This document shows, in pieces, positions 61,537 to 64,000 of a stretch of DNA of 64,000 bases. The first letter of the stretch is position 1. Each line of letters begins with the position of its first letter. Source of the stretch: CAZKBP01 sp964551015 (GTDB lineage Bacteria; Bacteroidota; Bacteroidia; Cytophagales; Microscillaceae). Under the pieces are notes generated by a model. That model was given only the letters and a program-made list of their open reading frames with translations, was not told the origin of the DNA and searched no databases. Made by a program: the position numbers and the translations under genes. The stretch is from contig CAZKBP010000001.1 in NCBI GenBank assembly GCA_964551015.1, positions 434,001 through 498,000 of the forward strand, given 5' to 3'.

Positions 61537-62508
61537 ATGCTAGTTAGAAGACCGCGTCGAAACCGCAAGTCTGCCGTGATCCGAGATATGGTACAAGAGC
61601 ATCATGTTTCTACTCAGCATCTCATTTTCCCACTTTTTTTGATAGAAGGACAGAATCAAAAAATTGAAGTTCCCTCTATGCCCGGCATCTATCGCTACAG
61701 TATTGATCTTTTGCTAGAAGAAATCGCCGAATGTGTAGAGTTGGGTTTGCACACTTTTGCACCTTTTCCCAGTATTCCCGAAACCTTGAAAGACGAACAA
61801 GCCACGGAAAGCTATCGTGAGGAGGGTCTGTATCTCAGAGCCATCCGAGAGATCAAGCGACAATTTTCGGACGTTTGTATCATCAGTGATGTGGCGATGG
61901 ATCCTTACAGTACTGCTGGTCACGATGGGATTGTTCGGGACGGGAAAATTTTAAATGATGAAACCTTGGAAATTTTAGGAAAAATGGCCTTAGCACAGGC
62001 CGAAGCCGGAGCTGATATCATTGCCCCCTCCGACATGATGGACGGTCGTGTAGGCTACCTACGAGACGAGCTAGATCAAGGGGGCTTTCAAGAGGTTTCG
62101 ATCATGGCCTACACCGCCAAATATGCCAGTGCTTTTTACGGCCCTTTCCGTGATGCGCTGGACTCGGCTCCTAAATTCGGCGATAAAAAGACCTACCAGA
62201 TGAACCCTGCCAATGCCCGTGAAGCCTTGATAGAAGCAGAACTGGATTACGAAGAAGGTGCAGATTTTATGATGGTCAAGCCTGCCCTCCCCTATTTGGA
62301 TGTCATTCAATTGCTGAGCACACGCTTTGATATTCCGATTGCCGCCTATAATGTGAGCGGTGAATACGCTATGGTCAAAGCGGCCGCCCAAAAAGGATGG
62401 CTGGATGGTGAAAAAACCATGCAAGAAAGCCTTATGGGCATTAAAAGAGCGGGAGCGGACGTGATCCTGACGTATTTTGCCAAGGAATTTGCGCAAATTC
62501 AGGCATAG
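61537..62508 (+). CDS. hemB: Delta-aminolevulinic acid dehydratase (porphobilinogen synthase)
   Basis: Condenses two ALA into porphobilinogen in heme synthesis. From the ATG at 61537 it has 323 residues and starts MLVRRPRRNRKS, the usual form; a GTG 19 codons upstream gives an unusual extension and is less likely. The Schiff-base lysine is in MMVKPALPYLDVI. The metal-binding loop reads DVAMDPYSTAGHDGIV instead of the DVCLCPYTSHGHCG Cys triad of the zinc enzymes, so it is probably the Mg/K-dependent type. Cytoplasmic. Monocistronic; a PAP2 gene follows after about 100 bases. Confidence 0.95.
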   Translation: MLVRRPRRNRKSAVIRDMVQEHHVSTQHLIFPLFLIEGQNQKIEVPSMPGIYRYSIDLLLEEIAECVELGLHTFAPFPSIPETLKDEQATESYREEGLYLRAIREIKRQFSDVCIISDVAMDPYSTAGHDGIVRDGKILNDETLEILGKMALAQAEAGADIIAPSDMMDGRVGYLRDELDQGGFQEVSIMAYTAKYASAFYGPFRDALDSAPKFGDKKTYQMNPANAREALIEAELDYEEGADFMMVKPALPYLDVIQLLSTRFDIPIAAYNVSGEYAMVKAAAQKGWLDGEKTMQESLMGIKRAGADVILTYFAKEFAQIQA

Positions 62509-62612
62509 ATTAGAACGAACTGTCTTTCTCGAGGGGATTTTTTGCTTCCTTCAAACTTCTTCTTAGTTTAGGGCTTGCAAGATCAATCCCCTTACTCAAA
62601 TTACCATCTACC

Positions 62613-63200
62613 GTGGAAACAATTATTAGTTGGGATCAGGCTTTTTTCCTGTGGCTCAATAGCTTACATACCACTTGGTTGGATCAGCCCATGTTTATCA
62701 TCAGCGAAACCAAGACTTGGATTCCTTTCTATCTTTTGCTGATCTTCTGGATGTGGAGGGTTGTTAAATGGAAAATTTGGTTGGTTTTGATTGGAATAGC
62801 ATTGGTAATTACTTTTTCTGATGCTTTTACCTCGAGATTCATGAAGCCTTTCTTCGCCCGACCCCGCCCTTCACGTGAGGTTAGCCTCCAAGAGCAAGTA
62901 CACACCGTCAATAACTATCGCGGTGGTGCTTACGGCTTTGCCTCTTCCCACGCGGCAAACTCGTTTGGCTTGGCGATGTTTCTTTGGCTGGTTTTCCGTA
63001 AAAATTGGCGATGGGTAAATTTCCTTTGGCTTTGGGCACTTATCGTATCTTATAGTCGCATTTACTTGGGCGTACACTACCCGCTAGATATTCTGGTGGG
63101 AGCCTTCGTAGGCATAACGGGAGCCTACTTCATTTTTCTATTGTATCTTTGGGTGCATGGCTTGATTTATGGAAAGCAGGCATCTCTTCCAAAAAATTGA
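62613..63200 (+). CDS. PAP2-family membrane phosphatase
   Basis: 195 residues, five or six membrane helices. The three PAP2 phosphatase motifs are present: KPFFARPRPSR (K-x6-RP), FASSHAANS (PSGH-like, the His for catalysis) and SRIYLGVHYPLDILVGA (SR-x5-H-x3-D). Such enzymes dephosphorylate undecaprenyl pyrophosphate or phosphatidate at the outer face of the inner membrane. Starts with GTG at 62613, since no ATG nearby keeps the first helix. Confidence 0.88.
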   Translation: METIISWDQAFFLWLNSLHTTWLDQPMFIISETKTWIPFYLLLIFWMWRVVKWKIWLVLIGIALVITFSDAFTSRFMKPFFARPRPSREVSLQEQVHTVNNYRGGAYGFASSHAANSFGLAMFLWLVFRKNWRWVNFLWLWALIVSYSRIYLGVHYPLDILVGAFVGITGAYFIFLLYLWVHGLIYGKQASLPKN

Positions 63201-63537
63201 AACTAAATTCAACTCAATAAAATATTCGAACAAATATTCAGCAATCCTATTGCATTTTTGCTAATATTTCCGTTTATTTATGAATAATAGGATGTTACCT
63301 AAGTAAATAAAGCTTACAAAATCTGAGAGCAAAACTTATCAACCCATTAAATCAGCTTTACAACCGATTTAATTTATAAAGTAGGCCATAAGTTTTCTTC
63401 CACACGATACCCGAAGTCTACGAACCTAACTAATCGTTACCTTTCTACTTATTTACTCCACCTCATTCTATCTGTTGACTTCTTCATTTGAAGACATCTT
63501 GTCTACCGATCTAAGGGCAAGGCGGTACAAAATTCAT
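63201..63537. other. Intergenic region, no supported gene
   Basis: About 340 bases between the PAP2 stop and the hairpin at 63538. No reading frame of note. The GGGCAAGGCGG segment near 63513 stands out from the AT-rich background, and a strong terminator ends the region, so a small RNA cannot be excluded. Confidence 0.35.
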
Positions 63538-63587
63538 AAAACCTCAAAAATAAAGGGCATTTGACCTCTTTTGAGGTTTTATTTTTT
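63538..63587 (+). terminator. Rho-independent terminator, plus-strand T-run
   Basis: AAAACCTCAAAA (63538-63549) and TTTTGAGGTTTT (63569-63580) are perfect complements with a 19-base loop, followed by ATTTTTT. It would end plus-strand transcripts about 340 bases after the PAP2 gene, or those of an unseen RNA, and may also face the TspO gene. Confidence 0.7.
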
Positions 63588-63628
63588 ATAAAAAGAAACT
63601 CAGATACATTGTGTGATTTAGCAAAGAT

Positions 63629-64000
63629 CTAATTCAAGATAAAAATCGTGTAATTCAAGATCGCCGCAAAACTCACCCAAAGTAAATAAGGAATTAACAA
63701 GCTCGCAGCCCAAGAAGACAAGCGAAAGAAATAGAAAATCGTAATACTTAGTGAAACAAATAAAATCGTGATATCAATTAAACCCAGCAGGGGAGATCGC
63801 AACCCAAAAAAGGCAATCGACCACATGGCGTTAAAGAATAACTGAATTACGAAAAGAATCATGGCCGTCCGCACTGACTGTTTCCGCCAACCTCGCATCC
63901 AAACCAAGCTCACTGAAATCCCCATCATGATATAGAGAAGTATCCACACTGGCGCAAAAAGCCAGTCTGGTGGGGTAAAAGAGGGTTTCTGTAAACTTGG
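63629..64000 (-). CDS. tspO: TspO/MBR-family membrane protein, 5' part outside window
   Basis: Minus-strand frame open to the right edge: before the GTG at 63949 there are 17 more in-frame codons (ending KPSFTPPDWLFAPVWILLYI), so the start lies beyond position 64000. Visible are about 123 residues of the roughly 160 of TspO. WLFAPVWILLYIMMGISVSL and FVIQLFFNAMWSIAFFGLRS match the TspO core motifs around transmembrane helices 2-4. TspO binds tetrapyrroles and is tied to stress or porphyrin handling; hemB is 1.1 kb away. Inner membrane. Confidence 0.85.
   Translation of the reverse strand, partial: PSLQKPSFTPPDWLFAPVWILLYIMMGISVSLVWMRGWRKQSVRTAMILFVIQLFFNAMWSIAFFGLRSPLLGLIDITILFVSLSITIFYFFRLSSWAASLLIPYLLWVSFAAILNYTIFILN

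Noticed and set aside
1..64000. tRNA, rRNA or tmRNA genes, phage or insertion sequences
   Set aside because: No cloverleaf with CCA, no rRNA-like blocks, no transposase or integrase motif and no tmRNA near smpB was noticed; a computed scan was not possible.

Overview
The window comes from a member of the Bacteroidota, most likely of the Cytophagia type. The evidence is type IX secretion (T9SS) C-terminal sorting domains on several large surface proteins, a PorP/SprF outer-membrane protein, two promoters that fit the Bacteroidota form (TTTG, about 20 bases, TAnnTTTG), few Shine-Dalgarno sites, and moderate GC. It reads as chromosomal DNA. I see no phage, plasmid, insertion sequence, CRISPR, rRNA or tRNA.

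Layout. 1-8.8 kb: a truncated propeller-like protein, a fatty-acid desaturase, a PorP/SprF-SPOR fusion, a fibronectin-repeat T9SS protein, a thioredoxin/MsrA-like protein and a class 3 lipase. 8.8-14.6 kb: a leftward unit of a double-length D-Ala-D-Ala ligase, a PASTA membrane protein and a T9SS protein. 15-17.3 kb: DUF1015 protein, small P-loop kinase and a secreted avidin-family protein. 17.4-20.4 kb: four tandem secreted coiled-coil/SPOR-like paralogues, preceded by fumC. 22.3-30.1 kb: a complete isoleucine/valine operon, ilvE-D-B-N-C-A, led by a 22-codon leader peptide and a terminator/antiterminator. 30.2-36.1 kb: HupE-like protein, membrane-anchored hydrolase, then a four-gene cluster of unknown function built around a SpoIIE-type phosphatase that has lost its metal ligands. 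36.2-46 kb: outer-membrane barrel, FAD oxidoreductase, two unknowns, a 1,088-residue T9SS Ig-like protein, smpB, NlpC/P60 hydrolase, a lipoprotein and a cystathionine gamma-synthase/lyase. 46.3-51 kb: ABC ATPase plus a permease fused to an M1 peptidase. 51-56.2 kb: carboxylesterase, ArfB-like rescue factor, SulP transporter, MBL-rhodanese enzyme and a cysteine-containing Crp/Fnr regulator. 56.2-60.7 kb: a CHAT-protease/NTPase/14-WD40 protein, with a small HTH protein divergent from it. 61.5-64 kb: hemB, a PAP2 phosphatase and the C-terminal part of TspO.

Strongest observations: (1) a textbook ribosome-mediated attenuator in front of ilvE, with a leader rich in Ile, Val and Leu; (2) an avidin homologue retaining nearly all biotin-contact residues except the position of streptavidin D128; (3) the pseudo-phosphatase cluster at 33.1-36.1 kb, the best candidate for an undescribed system. 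All functional calls come from reading motifs by eye. No database search was run.
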